In this document: positions 1-7,220 of the stretch, piece by piece | Layout of the letters: each line of letters starts with the position of its first letter | Numbering within the stretch: position 1 is the first letter of the stretch | DNA from: Comamonadaceae bacterium | GTDB taxonomy: Bacteria; Pseudomonadota; Gammaproteobacteria; Burkholderiales; Burkholderiaceae_C | Assembly: GCA_947483455.1 (NCBI GenBank) | Contig: CANKNK010000007.1 | Location: 1-15,531 of the forward strand | Direction of reading: 5' to 3' | Length of the DNA: 15,531 nt | Notes under the pieces: model-generated | What the model was told of the DNA's origin: nothing | The model's input: the letters and a program-made list of their open reading frames with translations, nothing else | The model's database searches: none | Made by a program: the position numbers and the translations under genes

Positions 1-1
1 C

Positions 2-310
2 AAAGACATCATCATCTCTGGCGGCGAGAACATCAGCTCGCTGGAAGTGGAAGATGCGCTCTACCGCCACAGCGCCGTCATGGCCTGCGCGGTGGTCGCC
101 AAGCCCGACGATAAATGGGGCGAAACACCGGTCGCCTATGTGGAGTTGAAAGAAGGCGCCAGCGTCAGCGCCGCAGACTTGCTGGCGCATTGCAAATCCC
201 TGCTAGCGGCCTACAAAGTGCCACGCGATTTTCGGTTCGAGGCTATTCCCAAAACCTCTACCGGCAAGATCCAAAAATTTGAGTTGCGCAAGCGCGCGGG
301 TTTGGCATGA
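2..310 (+). CDS. Acyl-CoA synthetase, C-terminal fragment (5' truncated by window edge)
   Basis: This is the mobile C-terminal domain of an AMP-forming acyl-CoA ligase of the ANL superfamily, which makes acyl-CoA from a carboxylic acid, ATP and CoA. The frame is open from base 2 and the true start lies left of the window. A GTG at 47 is internal, because the family's hinge and A8 motif (KDIIISGGENISSLEVEDAL) is read just before and across it. The A10-type motif KTSTGKIQKFELR near the end carries the catalytic lysine (K in GKIQ). About 102 residues are present, whereas whole enzymes have 500-550. Similarity in style is to short/medium-chain ligases (FadD3- or DmdB-like), but the substrate cannot be read from this part. 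The stop overlaps the next start (ATGA, 307-310), so translational coupling with the downstream adenylase is likely. Confidence 0.9.
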   Translation, partial: KDIIISGGENISSLEVEDALYRHSAVMACAVVAKPDDKWGETPVAYVELKEGASVSAADLLAHCKSLLAAYKVPRDFRFEAIPKTSTGKIQKFELRKRAGLA

Positions 311-1887
311 GCCTGAGCGCGCTGCTGTTTGATGCGGCTAGCAGCCACCATGATCGCTATGCATTACACCTAGGCGATGCGCGCACGACGTATGCGGACC
401 TTACGCGCAGCGCCCTTGCCATCGCCGCCCGCTTGCAGGCGCTGGGCGCGCAGCGCGAGGCGGTCGGCATTGTGGGTCAGCGCAAGTACGGCAGTTATGC
501 GGGGGTGCTGGGTATTGTGTACGCGGCTTGCCATTACGTGCCGCTCAAGGCCAAAGCCCCGCCCGATAAAACCATTGCGCTGCTGCGCGCCGCGAACATC
601 CGTTATTTGGTGGGCGACGCGGAGGACTTGCGCCAGCTGCAAGCGCAGTTACAGGGCACCGGGCAAGGCGAGCGTATTCAAGCCTACATCGCGCCAGACA
701 GCGAATGCCTGGGTGCTGGTCCATGGGAGGGTGTCGGCGCAAAGTCGATAGCGCCACTGGGCGCGCCGCTGGCTTGTGACGCTGATGCTTTGGCCTACAT
801 CCTGTTCACCTCCGGCTCATCGGGTACACCCAAAGGCGTGAAGGTCAGCCATGCGAATGTCTTGGCCTATCTGCGCGCTATCCATAGCATGTGGAATTTG
901 GAGCCAGGTTACCGAGCTTCGCAGTTTCACGATTTCTCATTCGACCCGTCAGTGTCCGATTTGTTCACCACCTGGTCGCTAGGCGGCGAGTTGTGCGTGG
1001 TGCCCGAAGCTGAGTTGATCGCCCCGGCGCATTTCATACGCCGCAGCAATTTGCAGGTCTGGAGTTCGGTGCCCTCCATCGGCACGCTTATGCATAAGTT
1101 GGGCATGCTCAAAGCCGATAGCTTTCCCACACTGCGCATCAGCCGCTTTGCTGGCGAACCCTTGGCCCGTCGCATGGTGAAGGCCTGGCAAGCGGCAGCG
1201 CCGGCCAGCACGGTGGAGAACCACTATGGCCCCACCGAGGCGACGATCGACGTGGCGCGCCATATCTATTTGCCTATTGAAGCAGAATTGCCTTTTGCGA
1301 ATGACATCGTGCCCATCGGCAGCGCGTTTCCCGGCATGCAGACTTGCATCCTGGACGAACAGCGTCAGCCCGTGCCCCAGGGCGTCACCGGGCAGATTGC
1401 CTTCAAAGGCCCGCAGCTTTCGCAAGGCTATTTGAACGATCCGGAGAAAACAGACGAGGTGTTCGTGCGACTGGACTGGGACGCTAGCGGTGCCACCTGG
1501 TATTTGTCAGGCGACGCGGGCTTTGTGAATCCGCAAGGCCAGATTGAGTGCCTGGGCCGCATGGACAGCCGAATCAAAGTGGCGGGGCGGCGGGTGGAAA
1601 TCGGCGAAATCGAAGCGGCGCTTGCCAGCTTTGCGCCGCTCAGCGATGTAGTAGTCGTGGCCGTTAAAGATGCGCAAGGCTTGGTCACCGAATTGGTGGG
1701 CTTTACGACTGGGCAAGTAAGCGCGCAAGACTTGGCGGACATCAAAAAAGCCAGCGCCCGCAGCCTGGACGCGGTGTTTTTTCCCAAGCGCATCGTGGCC
1801 TTGGCGCAATTGCCTTATGCCGTCAGCGGCAAAGTGGACCGGCGGGCTTTGCTGGAGATGGCACGCCCACCGGCTACCAAAGTCTGA
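307..1887 (+). CDS. Stand-alone amino-acid adenylation enzyme (DltA / NRPS A-domain-like)
   Basis: This 526-residue AMP-binding enzyme most resembles D-alanine:carrier-protein ligase (DltA) and NRPS adenylation domains. It would activate a carboxylate as an aminoacyl-AMP and load it onto a carrier-protein thiol. Core motifs appear in order: A3 P-loop LFTSGSSGTPKG (166-177), A4 FDPSVSD (212-218), A5 NHYGPTE (305-311), A7 YLSGD (399-403), A8 GRMDSRIKVAGRRVEIGEIE (417-436) and A10 SGKVDRR with catalytic K509. D213 matches the aspartate that binds the substrate amino group in NRPS domains, so an amino acid is the likely substrate. Which amino acid is unknown: the pocket sequence DPSVS does not match the DltA sequence I recall. 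There are no condensation, carrier or thioesterase domains, so a carrier in trans is needed. One is encoded 76 bp downstream on the opposite strand. The start overlaps the stop of the upstream ligase. Confidence 0.88.
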   Translation: MSLSALLFDAASSHHDRYALHLGDARTTYADLTRSALAIAARLQALGAQREAVGIVGQRKYGSYAGVLGIVYAACHYVPLKAKAPPDKTIALLRAANIRYLVGDAEDLRQLQAQLQGTGQGERIQAYIAPDSECLGAGPWEGVGAKSIAPLGAPLACDADALAYILFTSGSSGTPKGVKVSHANVLAYLRAIHSMWNLEPGYRASQFHDFSFDPSVSDLFTTWSLGGELCVVPEAELIAPAHFIRRSNLQVWSSVPSIGTLMHKLGMLKADSFPTLRISRFAGEPLARRMVKAWQAAAPASTVENHYGPTEATIDVARHIYLPIEAELPFANDIVPIGSAFPGMQTCILDEQRQPVPQGVTGQIAFKGPQLSQGYLNDPEKTDEVFVRLDWDASGATWYLSGDAGFVNPQGQIECLGRMDSRIKVAGRRVEIGEIEAALASFAPLSDVVVVAVKDAQGLVTELVGFTTGQVSAQDLADIKKASARSLDAVFFPKRIVALAQLPYAVSGKVDRRALLEMARPPATKV

Positions 1888-1963
1888 GTAGCGTTGGCGC
1901 CAGGTCGCGGTGCATGACAGCACTTGCTGCTTTATGGCGCTATCAGGCAAGAGCCTTAAAGCG

Positions 1964-2227
1964 TTACCGCGTTGTGGCGCGGCTATGTTCTGAAATGAAA
2001 GCGGCGATATCCGCAACCGTATCGAGCAGCGGCGCTTCAAAATGCACGCTGGAAAAATCGATCTGGTAGTTTTCCTCTAGATGCATGACCAGTTGCATGA
2101 GCGAAAAAGAATCGATGCGACCACTGAGAAACAGCGAGTCGGTGTCCGAAAATTCCTGCGTGTCCATGGCCTGCGTTAGCAATTGCTGCAAATAGGGGCG
2201 CAGGCTTTCGCGGATGTCAGTGCTCAT
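1964..2227 (-). CDS. Acyl/aminoacyl carrier protein (DltC-like)
   Basis: This 87-residue acidic, helical protein has the size of DltC, ACP and stand-alone PCP proteins. The motif SGRIDSFSLMQLVMHLE contains DS-F, where Ser40 is the predicted 4'-phosphopantetheine attachment site. A hydrophobic helix II and a typical end (TVADIAAFI) follow. It would carry an acyl or aminoacyl group as a thioester in the cytosol. Its ATG overlaps the TGA of the membrane-protein gene (ATGA read on the minus strand, 2227-2224), so the two are almost surely co-translated. It converges on the adenylase gene that probably loads it. No holo-ACP synthase is visible, so a housekeeping phosphopantetheinyl transferase must act on it. 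It could instead carry a fatty acyl chain, since its family alone does not settle the cargo. Confidence 0.85.
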   Translation of the reverse strand: MSTDIRESLRPYLQQLLTQAMDTQEFSDTDSLFLSGRIDSFSLMQLVMHLEENYQIDFSSVHFEAPLLDTVADIAAFISEHSRATTR

Positions 2228-3666
2228 AGCGGTAATCCAAAAAGATAAAAAAGAAATTGCATGCGTTCGGCCAGGCTGTGGCTGCGGGTTTCATCACCGA
2301 AGATTTGTAAGAGGCTCACAAAGCCCCAAATCAACACAAAGGCTTGGATACGCCCGGCCACGGTGCTAGAGGGACGATGCCCCGCGCTCATGCGCAATTG
2401 CGAAATACCAATGGCGCAGGCCAACACCACACAATAAAAGGCATAGCTGCTAAAGCTGGTAAATAGCTCCACCAAACCCATGTCTGCGGCCAGGTCGATA
2501 TCGCGCAAAAAGTGATAGACCATATTGCCCACACCAGCGGCCATAAAGGTGGCGAAAAACATGCGCACGCGCGGATGCTTTTTGAAATAGCGTAAAAAAC
2601 TGGGCGTGAAAAACAAGTCCACCATCAACTCTTTGAAGTAGTAAAGAATACGATTGAAATAATCCACCATGGTGCGCGACTCCAGCGGACGCCAGCTGCT
2701 GCGCGGCAGTCGAATGCCGGCAAAGCGTGCGGTGGCGATCACCATATGGCCCCACAAGCCGAACCACAGGGCAAAGTCTAGTTGGGACCATACCAAGCTC
2801 AGTGCCAGCCAGGGGCGCGACGAGGGGTGGTGCGCCAAAAAGGCGCTGATCTCGCTTTCCACACTGCGCACCTGCAGCACGGTTTCAAACACATAGCTCA
2901 GTACCGTATCCAGCCCATATAGGCAGATGGCCCAGACCAGCAATTTGAAGCCTTTGATTTGCGTCACTGCCAGCGCCTGCGTGCTGCTGGCACGCGCTTT
3001 GCGCAATAGCGCAGCGCCTTTGCCATAGGGCAGGGTGGTAGAGCCCCAAAACGGATGCAGCATGCCCAGTTGCACCGCATCGCTGCTACGCGCCTTGGCG
3101 CTTTGGTCCAAAAGCGCAAAGGCTAAAAACCAGACGTAGGCGCAATAGGTCACCAACATGGACCAGGTCAGTACCCGCGCCATGCCGTGCAAGAGCCCGC
3201 CGCAGCTCGCCAGCAGCAAGGCAAAGGCCAGCGACATCAAAACCCACACCGGCCTGCGCGCAGCCATGGATTGCGGGTGGCGCCGCACATACACCAGCGC
3301 CAACCAGGCCAGCAACACAAACACGCCATAGATGAATAAAGAAATTTCCCATGCCGGTACGTCCTGGATGTGCTCTTGCGCCATGACCTTGGCAACGTCA
3401 CTATTGAAGTAATTGGACGAACTGGCGATACGGTAAATCCCCAGCGACTGGGTAAACACCAACAGCGTGAGGTTTTGGTGCCTTGGCATATAGGCAAACG
3501 TAAATGCCAGGCCGAGCAGCAAAAGCGCCTTCACGATGTCTGCGCTCTCGATGCTAAACAGCAGTACCGCCAACACAAACAGCAGTGCCCGTCCGCGCCA
3601 GCCCTGCAAACCCGCGATGATTTTTTCGTTCTTGTCTAAGGACGAGAACTGTTCTAACAAATACAT
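2224..3666 (-). CDS. Polytopic membrane protein, MBOAT-like candidate acyltransferase
   Basis: This 480-residue protein has roughly ten hydrophobic segments from residue 28 to 480 and no cleavable signal peptide. I cannot name the family with certainty. Two polar, conserved-looking blocks stand out: HPFWGSTTLPYGKG (204-217), and Y336-FNR followed by ILYYFKELMVDLFFTPSFLRYF. About 46 residues after YFNR comes H385 in GNMVYH. In DltB and other MBOAT enzymes an F-W-x-R-W-H block is followed at a similar distance by the catalytic histidine, so an MBOAT-like O-acyltransferase is my inference. The first MBOAT histidine appears replaced by leucine (L341). The ATGA overlap with the carrier gene implies a shared role: the protein probably moves an acyl or aminoacyl group from carrier to an envelope acceptor. 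No clear Shine-Dalgarno precedes the ATG. An alternative reading is an unrelated membrane protein of the same conserved neighbourhood. Confidence 0.72.
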   Translation of the reverse strand: MYLLEQFSSLDKNEKIIAGLQGWRGRALLFVLAVLLFSIESADIVKALLLLGLAFTFAYMPRHQNLTLLVFTQSLGIYRIASSSNYFNSDVAKVMAQEHIQDVPAWEISLFIYGVFVLLAWLALVYVRRHPQSMAARRPVWVLMSLAFALLLASCGGLLHGMARVLTWSMLVTYCAYVWFLAFALLDQSAKARSSDAVQLGMLHPFWGSTTLPYGKGAALLRKARASSTQALAVTQIKGFKLLVWAICLYGLDTVLSYVFETVLQVRSVESEISAFLAHHPSSRPWLALSLVWSQLDFALWFGLWGHMVIATARFAGIRLPRSSWRPLESRTMVDYFNRILYYFKELMVDLFFTPSFLRYFKKHPRVRMFFATFMAAGVGNMVYHFLRDIDLAADMGLVELFTSFSSYAFYCVVLACAIGISQLRMSAGHRPSSTVAGRIQAFVLIWGFVSLLQIFGDETRSHSLAERMQFLFYLFGLPL

Positions 3667-3756
3667 TATTTAGGGAGTGGCTGTTGTAGCCGTGGTTTTT
3701 CGCATCTGCTCACTATGCATGCCTGCAATAGGTGAATTGCGTAAATTGTTGAAATT

Positions 3757-3762
3757 ATTATA
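3757..3762 (-). promoter_or_regulatory. Candidate -10 box for the membrane protein/carrier operon
   Basis: The 189-bp spacer 3667-3855 has an unusually A+T-rich core at about 3740-3772. Read on the minus strand it contains a perfect TATAAT at 3762-3757, which would place a transcript start near 3750 and give a leader of about 84 nt. No good TTGACA lies 16-18 bp upstream, so this rests mainly on the -10 match and the composition. A short dyad GGCT-N5-AGCC lies in the presumed leader. Nothing else in the spacer looks functional. Confidence 0.35.
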
Positions 3763-3855
3763 TTTTTTAGTTTCAGTTGGGTGGCAGTGGGTCGCCTTGG
3801 CGACGATGCTTGGTTTTAGTCAACACAAAGTAGCCGCTCTTTGGTGGGGCAGGCC

Positions 3856-4797
3856 CTAGCCTGTGGTTGCGTCCTTGGGGACGGGGGCTTCTTGCGCCAA
3901 CGGTTTACGCCGATTCACCAGCGAAATCCCCACAAACACCATCGCCAGTGCCCCCACCAAGGAAAGCGTAATGTCCTCGCCCAGCCAGAGTGCACCAAAG
4001 AGGAGCGCGAACAGCGGCGTAGAGAAAGCGAAAGCACCGATTTTGCTGGCCGGGTAACGACTGAGCAGCCACATCCAAGACAGGTAGCTGGCAAAGGCGC
4101 CGACCAGGGTTTGCAGGAGCAGCGAGCCCATGGCGAAGTGGCTGAAGTTCCAGGGCCAGGACCAGACTTCGCCTAGGTTCCAAGACAACAGGGGCAGCAC
4201 CACCGCGCTAGCAGCCACTTGGTAGAACAGCATTTTTTCAGCACCCACGCGGCTGAGCACGGTGGTGCGGATAGTGACCGTGGTCAGCGCCCAGGCAATG
4301 CCGCCACCCACGCCCAGCAAATCGCCCCAATGTTGCAGCGGCGTCTGGCCGCCCACAAAGCCTTCGCGCAGCGTGAAGGCCACCGCGCAAAACGCAAGCA
4401 AAAGGCCCCACCATTGCACTGCGCGCAGACGCTCCGAGGGCACAAACCAATGCAGCACCAATGCGGCCCACAAGGGCGAGGTGTATAAAAACACCGTCAG
4501 CCGCGAAGCAGCGCTGTATTGCAAGCCGCTAAACAAGCAGAAAAATTCCATGGAGAATAAAAAGCCGGCCAAAAGGCCAGGCCACAGGCTGCCGTCACGC
4601 TCAAAAAGCGCAATGCCGCGCCAGCGGCACCACAGCCACAAGACCACCGTGGTACCCACAAAGCGCACACCGGCCTGAAATACAGGTGGCAAGTCGGCCA
4701 GCGTGGCTTTGACCAGCACTTGCTGAAAGCCCCAGAAGGCACAGCACACTATCAAGAGGCCCATGGCAAAAGCGTCCAGGTTTTCCTTGCGATCCAT
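3856..4797 (-). CDS. EamA/DMT-family transporter
   Basis: This 313-residue protein has about ten transmembrane helices in two EamA repeats (about residues 12-143 and 157-293), the hallmark of the drug/metabolite transporter superfamily. Typical elements are the N-terminal CCAFWGFQQVLVKATL, the YTSPLWAALVLHWF segment ending the first repeat, and FSTPLFALLFGALWLGED in the second. The protein sits in the inner membrane. Relatives export amino acids, metabolites or drugs, and the substrate cannot be deduced here. The gene follows the flavin reductase after only 20 bp on the same strand, so it is probably the last gene of the aap transcription unit, although no clear Shine-Dalgarno is seen. An efflux protein behind an amino-acid uptake operon could relieve amino-acid overload, but that is speculative. 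Confidence 0.85.
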   Translation of the reverse strand: MDRKENLDAFAMGLLIVCCAFWGFQQVLVKATLADLPPVFQAGVRFVGTTVVLWLWCRWRGIALFERDGSLWPGLLAGFLFSMEFFCLFSGLQYSAASRLTVFLYTSPLWAALVLHWFVPSERLRAVQWWGLLLAFCAVAFTLREGFVGGQTPLQHWGDLLGVGGGIAWALTTVTIRTTVLSRVGAEKMLFYQVAASAVVLPLLSWNLGEVWSWPWNFSHFAMGSLLLQTLVGAFASYLSWMWLLSRYPASKIGAFAFSTPLFALLFGALWLGEDITLSLVGALAMVFVGISLVNRRKPLAQEAPVPKDATTG

Positions 4798-4817
4798 AGC
4801 GAAAAAACTGGAGGTGC

Positions 4818-5351
4818 TTAACGCAGGCCGCCGCTGTAAAACTGGCTGGCGTGATAGACCAGTGGCGTGGCGGCGTCGCGATGGGTGCAGCCCTCGACTT
4901 CACCCACAAAAATCACATGGTCCCCTTCGGCATAGCGGCTGCGGTTAAAACAGGCAAAGGTGGCGACTGCGCCATCGATCAAAGGCAGCCCATAGGCGCC
5001 GCTGTGCCAGTCCACGCCTGCAAAGCGGTCTATGTCTTTGGTGGCGAATTGCTTGGCCAGCGCTTGGTGTTCGGCACCCAGTACGTTGATGGCGTAATGC
5101 GTGCAGTTGCGCAGCACGTCCATGGACGCCGAGCGCAGGCCCAGACTCCAAAGCACCAAGGGCGGGTCTAGCGAGACCGCGTTAAACGAGTTCACCGTCA
5201 GGCCCACCAGGGCGCCGCTGGCGCTGCGCGCGGTCACCACGGTGATACCGGTGGCGAACTGGCCCAAGGCTTGGCGAAACTCGGTTTGGCTGAAGGCGGG
5301 CGCGCTGGCAGTGGGTGCGTCTAGCTCCTCGGTGCGGGGGATGTGGTTCAA
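4818..5351 (-). CDS. Flavin reductase-like FMN-binding protein
   Basis: This 177-residue single-domain protein belongs to the flavin reductase-like family (HpaC/RutF type). It would use NAD(P)H to reduce FMN or FAD and supply reduced flavin to a partner monooxygenase. Family motifs are FRQALGQFATGITVVTA (25-41), GLTVNSFNAVSLDPPL (50-65) and GDHVIFVGEVE (143-153). The ligand-contact S/T-N-S-F turn and the GDH motif are both intact. The only usable start is TTG at 5351, since no other initiator codon precedes the fold. It lies one base after the aapP stop, which suggests termination-reinitiation coupling. No partner oxygenase is encoded nearby. It might instead be a flavin-binding oxidoreductase of unassigned role. 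Confidence 0.88.
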   Translation of the reverse strand: MNHIPRTEELDAPTASAPAFSQTEFRQALGQFATGITVVTARSASGALVGLTVNSFNAVSLDPPLVLWSLGLRSASMDVLRNCTHYAINVLGAEHQALAKQFATKDIDRFAGVDWHSGAYGLPLIDGAVATFACFNRSRYAEGDHVIFVGEVEGCTHRDAATPLVYHASQFYSGGLR

Positions 5352-5352
5352 A

Positions 5353-6096
5353 TCAATGGCCTAATATTTTGGACAGGAAGTCGCGGCTGCGCTCACTTTG
5401 CGGGTTGTTGAAAAACGCCTCGGGCGTGTTTTGTTCCACGATCTGCCCCTCGTCCATAAAGATAACCCGATCGGCCACCGCCTTGGCAAAACCCATTTCA
5501 TGTGTCACGCACACCATGGTGATGCCTTGCTCAGCCATCTCGATCATGACATCGAGCACTTCCTTGATCATCTCCGGATCCAGCGCCGAGGTCGGCTCGT
5601 CAAACAGCATGATTTTAGGCCTCAGGCACAAAGCACGCGCAATCGCCACCCTTTGCTGCTGCCCGCCGCTCAATTGCAGCGGGTATTTGAGCGCTTGCTC
5701 GGCAATGCGCACGCGGCGCAATTGCTCCATGGCTTTTTCTTCGGCTTCTTTTTTGGGCATACGGCCCACCCACATAGGCGAGAGCGTCAAGTTCTCCAGC
5801 ACCGTGAGGTGCGGGAACAAATTGAACTGCTGAAACACCATGCCGACTTTTTTGCGTACATCGTCAATCGCTTTGAGGTCGTCGCTAATTTCCACGCCAT
5901 CAACGACCAAGCGGCCTTGCTGATGCTCTTCCAGGCGGTTGATGCAACGAATCAGCGTGGACTTGCCCGAGCCCGAGGGCCCGCAAACCACGATGCGCTC
6001 ACCGGCGCCCACTTGCAAGTCGATGTCGCGCAGAACATGGAAGTCGTTGCCATACCATTTGTTGACTTTGTCGAAGCTGATGATGGGCTCGGTCAT
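5353..6096 (-). CDS. aapP: General L-amino acid ABC transporter, ATP-binding protein AapP
   Basis: This is the cytosolic ATPase of a polar amino-acid ABC importer, 247 residues from the chosen start. Walker A is GPSGSGKST (39-47), followed by the Q-loop ([10 protein letters not shown]), the ABC signature [15 protein letters not shown] (142-156), Walker [14 protein letters not shown] (161-173) and the H-loop H199 in THEMGFA. All catalytic residues are intact. The frame stays open 25 codons further upstream into aapM, but the ATG at 6096 is preferred. It follows AAGGA by 5 nt and begins the canonical N-terminus ([16 protein letters not shown]), and it avoids overlap with aapM. It is the fourth gene of aapJQMP. 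GlnQ/GltL-type assignment would fit the domain alone, but the paired long permeases indicate Aap. Confidence 0.95.
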   Translation of the reverse strand: MTEPIISFDKVNKWYGNDFHVLRDIDLQVGAGERIVVCGPSGSGKSTLIRCINRLEEHQQGRLVVDGVEISDDLKAIDDVRKKVGMVFQQFNLFPHLTVLENLTLSPMWVGRMPKKEAEEKAMEQLRRVRIAEQALKYPLQLSGGQQQRVAIARALCLRPKIMLFDEPTSALDPEMIKEVLDVMIEMAEQGITMVCVTHEMGFAKAVADRVIFMDEGQIVEQNTPEAFFNNPQSERSRDFLSKILGH

Positions 6097-6101
6097 GGCT
6101 T

Positions 6102-6112
6102 TCCTTAACGCT
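6102..6112 (-). promoter_or_regulatory. Stop/ribosome-site overlap at aapM-aapP junction
   Basis: On the minus strand AGCGTTAAGGA contains the last sense codon and TAA stop of aapM, with AAGGA serving as the aapP Shine-Dalgarno 5 nt before ATG 6096. The same 11-mer occurs at the aapQ-aapM junction. The arrangement favours coupled translation and decides the aapP start. Confidence 0.7.
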
Positions 6113-7199
6113 GTTTGCTTTTGTTCACTTGCGCTTCGATCCATTGGCTGTAAAGTGACATCGCATAGCAAAACACAAAATAAATCAGGGCGATAAACAA
6201 ATAGCCCTCGATACGGAAAGGGCGCCAGTCGGCTTCAGAATTCATCGCCATGCCCATAGCGCCGGTCAGTTCGTACAAGCTGACGATCGCTACCAGCGAC
6301 GTGTCTTTGAAGGTGGAAATAAAGTTATTCATGAGGCCCGGCACCACCATGGCCAGCGCCTGCGGCAGCACAACCATGCGTTGGGTTTGCCAGTAGCTCA
6401 GGCCCAGTGTGGCGGCCGCTTCGATCTGCCCTTTGGGGATGGCTTGCAAGCCGCCGCGAATCACCTCGGCCATATAGGCCGCGGCAAACAAGGTAATGCC
6501 AGCCAGCACGCGGATCAGCACGTCGATGTTGAAACCTTGCGGCATCAAGAGCGGAAACATAAACGAAGCCATAAACAGCACCGAGATCAGCGGTACGCCG
6601 CGTATCAACTCCACATAGACGGTACACAGGCTGCGAATCGCCGGCATAGCCGAGCGCCGTCCCAGCGCAATGCAGACCGCAATCGGGAAGGCCATCACCA
6701 TAGACAGCGAGGCCAGCAAAATCGTCAACGGCAGGCCGCTCCACAAATCAGTTTCTACAAAACGCAGACCGGCAAAGCCGCCGCGCATCAGCGCCAGGTA
6801 CACCACCAGCACCCCCAGCCACAGTGCCACCAGCCAAGGTCGCCAAAAAGCGCGGGTACAGCTGGCCAAAATCAGGCCCAGCAACATGGCGGTACACAGC
6901 AAGGCCCGCCAGTGTTCTTCGTGTGGATAGCGGCCAAACAAAATAAAGCGGAACTTCTCGCGCACCACCGCCCAGCAAGCGCCGCTGGCTGCGTGGCAAG
7001 TTTCGTAATTGCCGTACCACACGGAATTCGTAACAGCCCACTGAAATAGGCGCGGCAACAGCCATAGCAAAATCAGACCGATCAGCAGCGTGCCGGCGCT
7101 GGTTCTCCAGTCGTGGAATAAATTGGCCTTGCACCAGGCCAGCGGCCCACTGTTGGACTGCGGGGCCGGACGCGGGGCGATGGCGTTAAACGTGGACAT
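6105..7199 (-). CDS. aapM: General L-amino acid ABC transporter permease AapM
   Basis: This 364-residue inner-membrane permease belongs to the HisM/AapM group of polar amino-acid importers. The N-terminal part holds several hydrophobic helices ([29 protein letters not shown] and others) that extend it beyond the usual 220-residue GlnP-type permease, as is typical for AapM. The transport domain begins near the segment [20 protein letters not shown]. The EAA loop that docks on the ATPase is visible as [25 protein letters not shown], with the conserved E-A-A and G. It should pair with AapQ as a heterodimer and with AapP below. Translation starts at ATG 7199, 13 nt after the aapQ stop, with an AAGGA ribosome site. 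No frameshift or missing motif is seen. Confidence 0.94.
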   Translation of the reverse strand: MSTFNAIAPRPAPQSNSGPLAWCKANLFHDWRTSAGTLLIGLILLWLLPRLFQWAVTNSVWYGNYETCHAASGACWAVVREKFRFILFGRYPHEEHWRALLCTAMLLGLILASCTRAFWRPWLVALWLGVLVVYLALMRGGFAGLRFVETDLWSGLPLTILLASLSMVMAFPIAVCIALGRRSAMPAIRSLCTVYVELIRGVPLISVLFMASFMFPLLMPQGFNIDVLIRVLAGITLFAAAYMAEVIRGGLQAIPKGQIEAAATLGLSYWQTQRMVVLPQALAMVVPGLMNNFISTFKDTSLVAIVSLYELTGAMGMAMNSEADWRPFRIEGYLFIALIYFVFCYAMSLYSQWIEAQVNKSKQR

Positions 7200-7209
7200 A
7201 GGTGCTGTG

Positions 7210-7220
7210 TCCTTAACGCT
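7210..7220 (-). promoter_or_regulatory. Stop/ribosome-site overlap at aapQ-aapM junction
   Basis: The second copy of AGCGTTAAGGA on the minus strand holds the aapQ CGT-TAA end and the AAGGA ribosome site, 10 nt before the aapM ATG. The identical 11-mer is at the aapM-aapP junction. Confidence 0.65.

Noticed and set aside
1888..1963. Possible bidirectional terminator between the convergent adenylase and carrier genes
   Set aside because: Only 4-bp stems such as GTGC/GCAC and no T run were found, so the evidence is too weak to call.
3677..3859. Small plus-strand open frame in the spacer upstream of the membrane protein
   Set aside because: There is no Shine-Dalgarno, no recognisable sequence, and it runs into the EamA gene from the other side. 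The A+T-rich core is better explained as a promoter for the minus strand.
5398..6108. Open frame of 236 codons on the plus strand
   Set aside because: It is antisense to aapP, whose Walker and signature motifs are intact. The His/Arg-rich product is a coding shadow.
6097..6171. 25-codon N-terminal extension of AapP
   Set aside because: It would overlap aapM by 67 bases and lacks family similarity. The ATG at 6096 has AAGGA at the right distance.
6381..7049. Open frame of 222 codons on the plus strand
   Set aside because: It is antisense to aapM. The Gln/His-rich low-complexity product has no domain.
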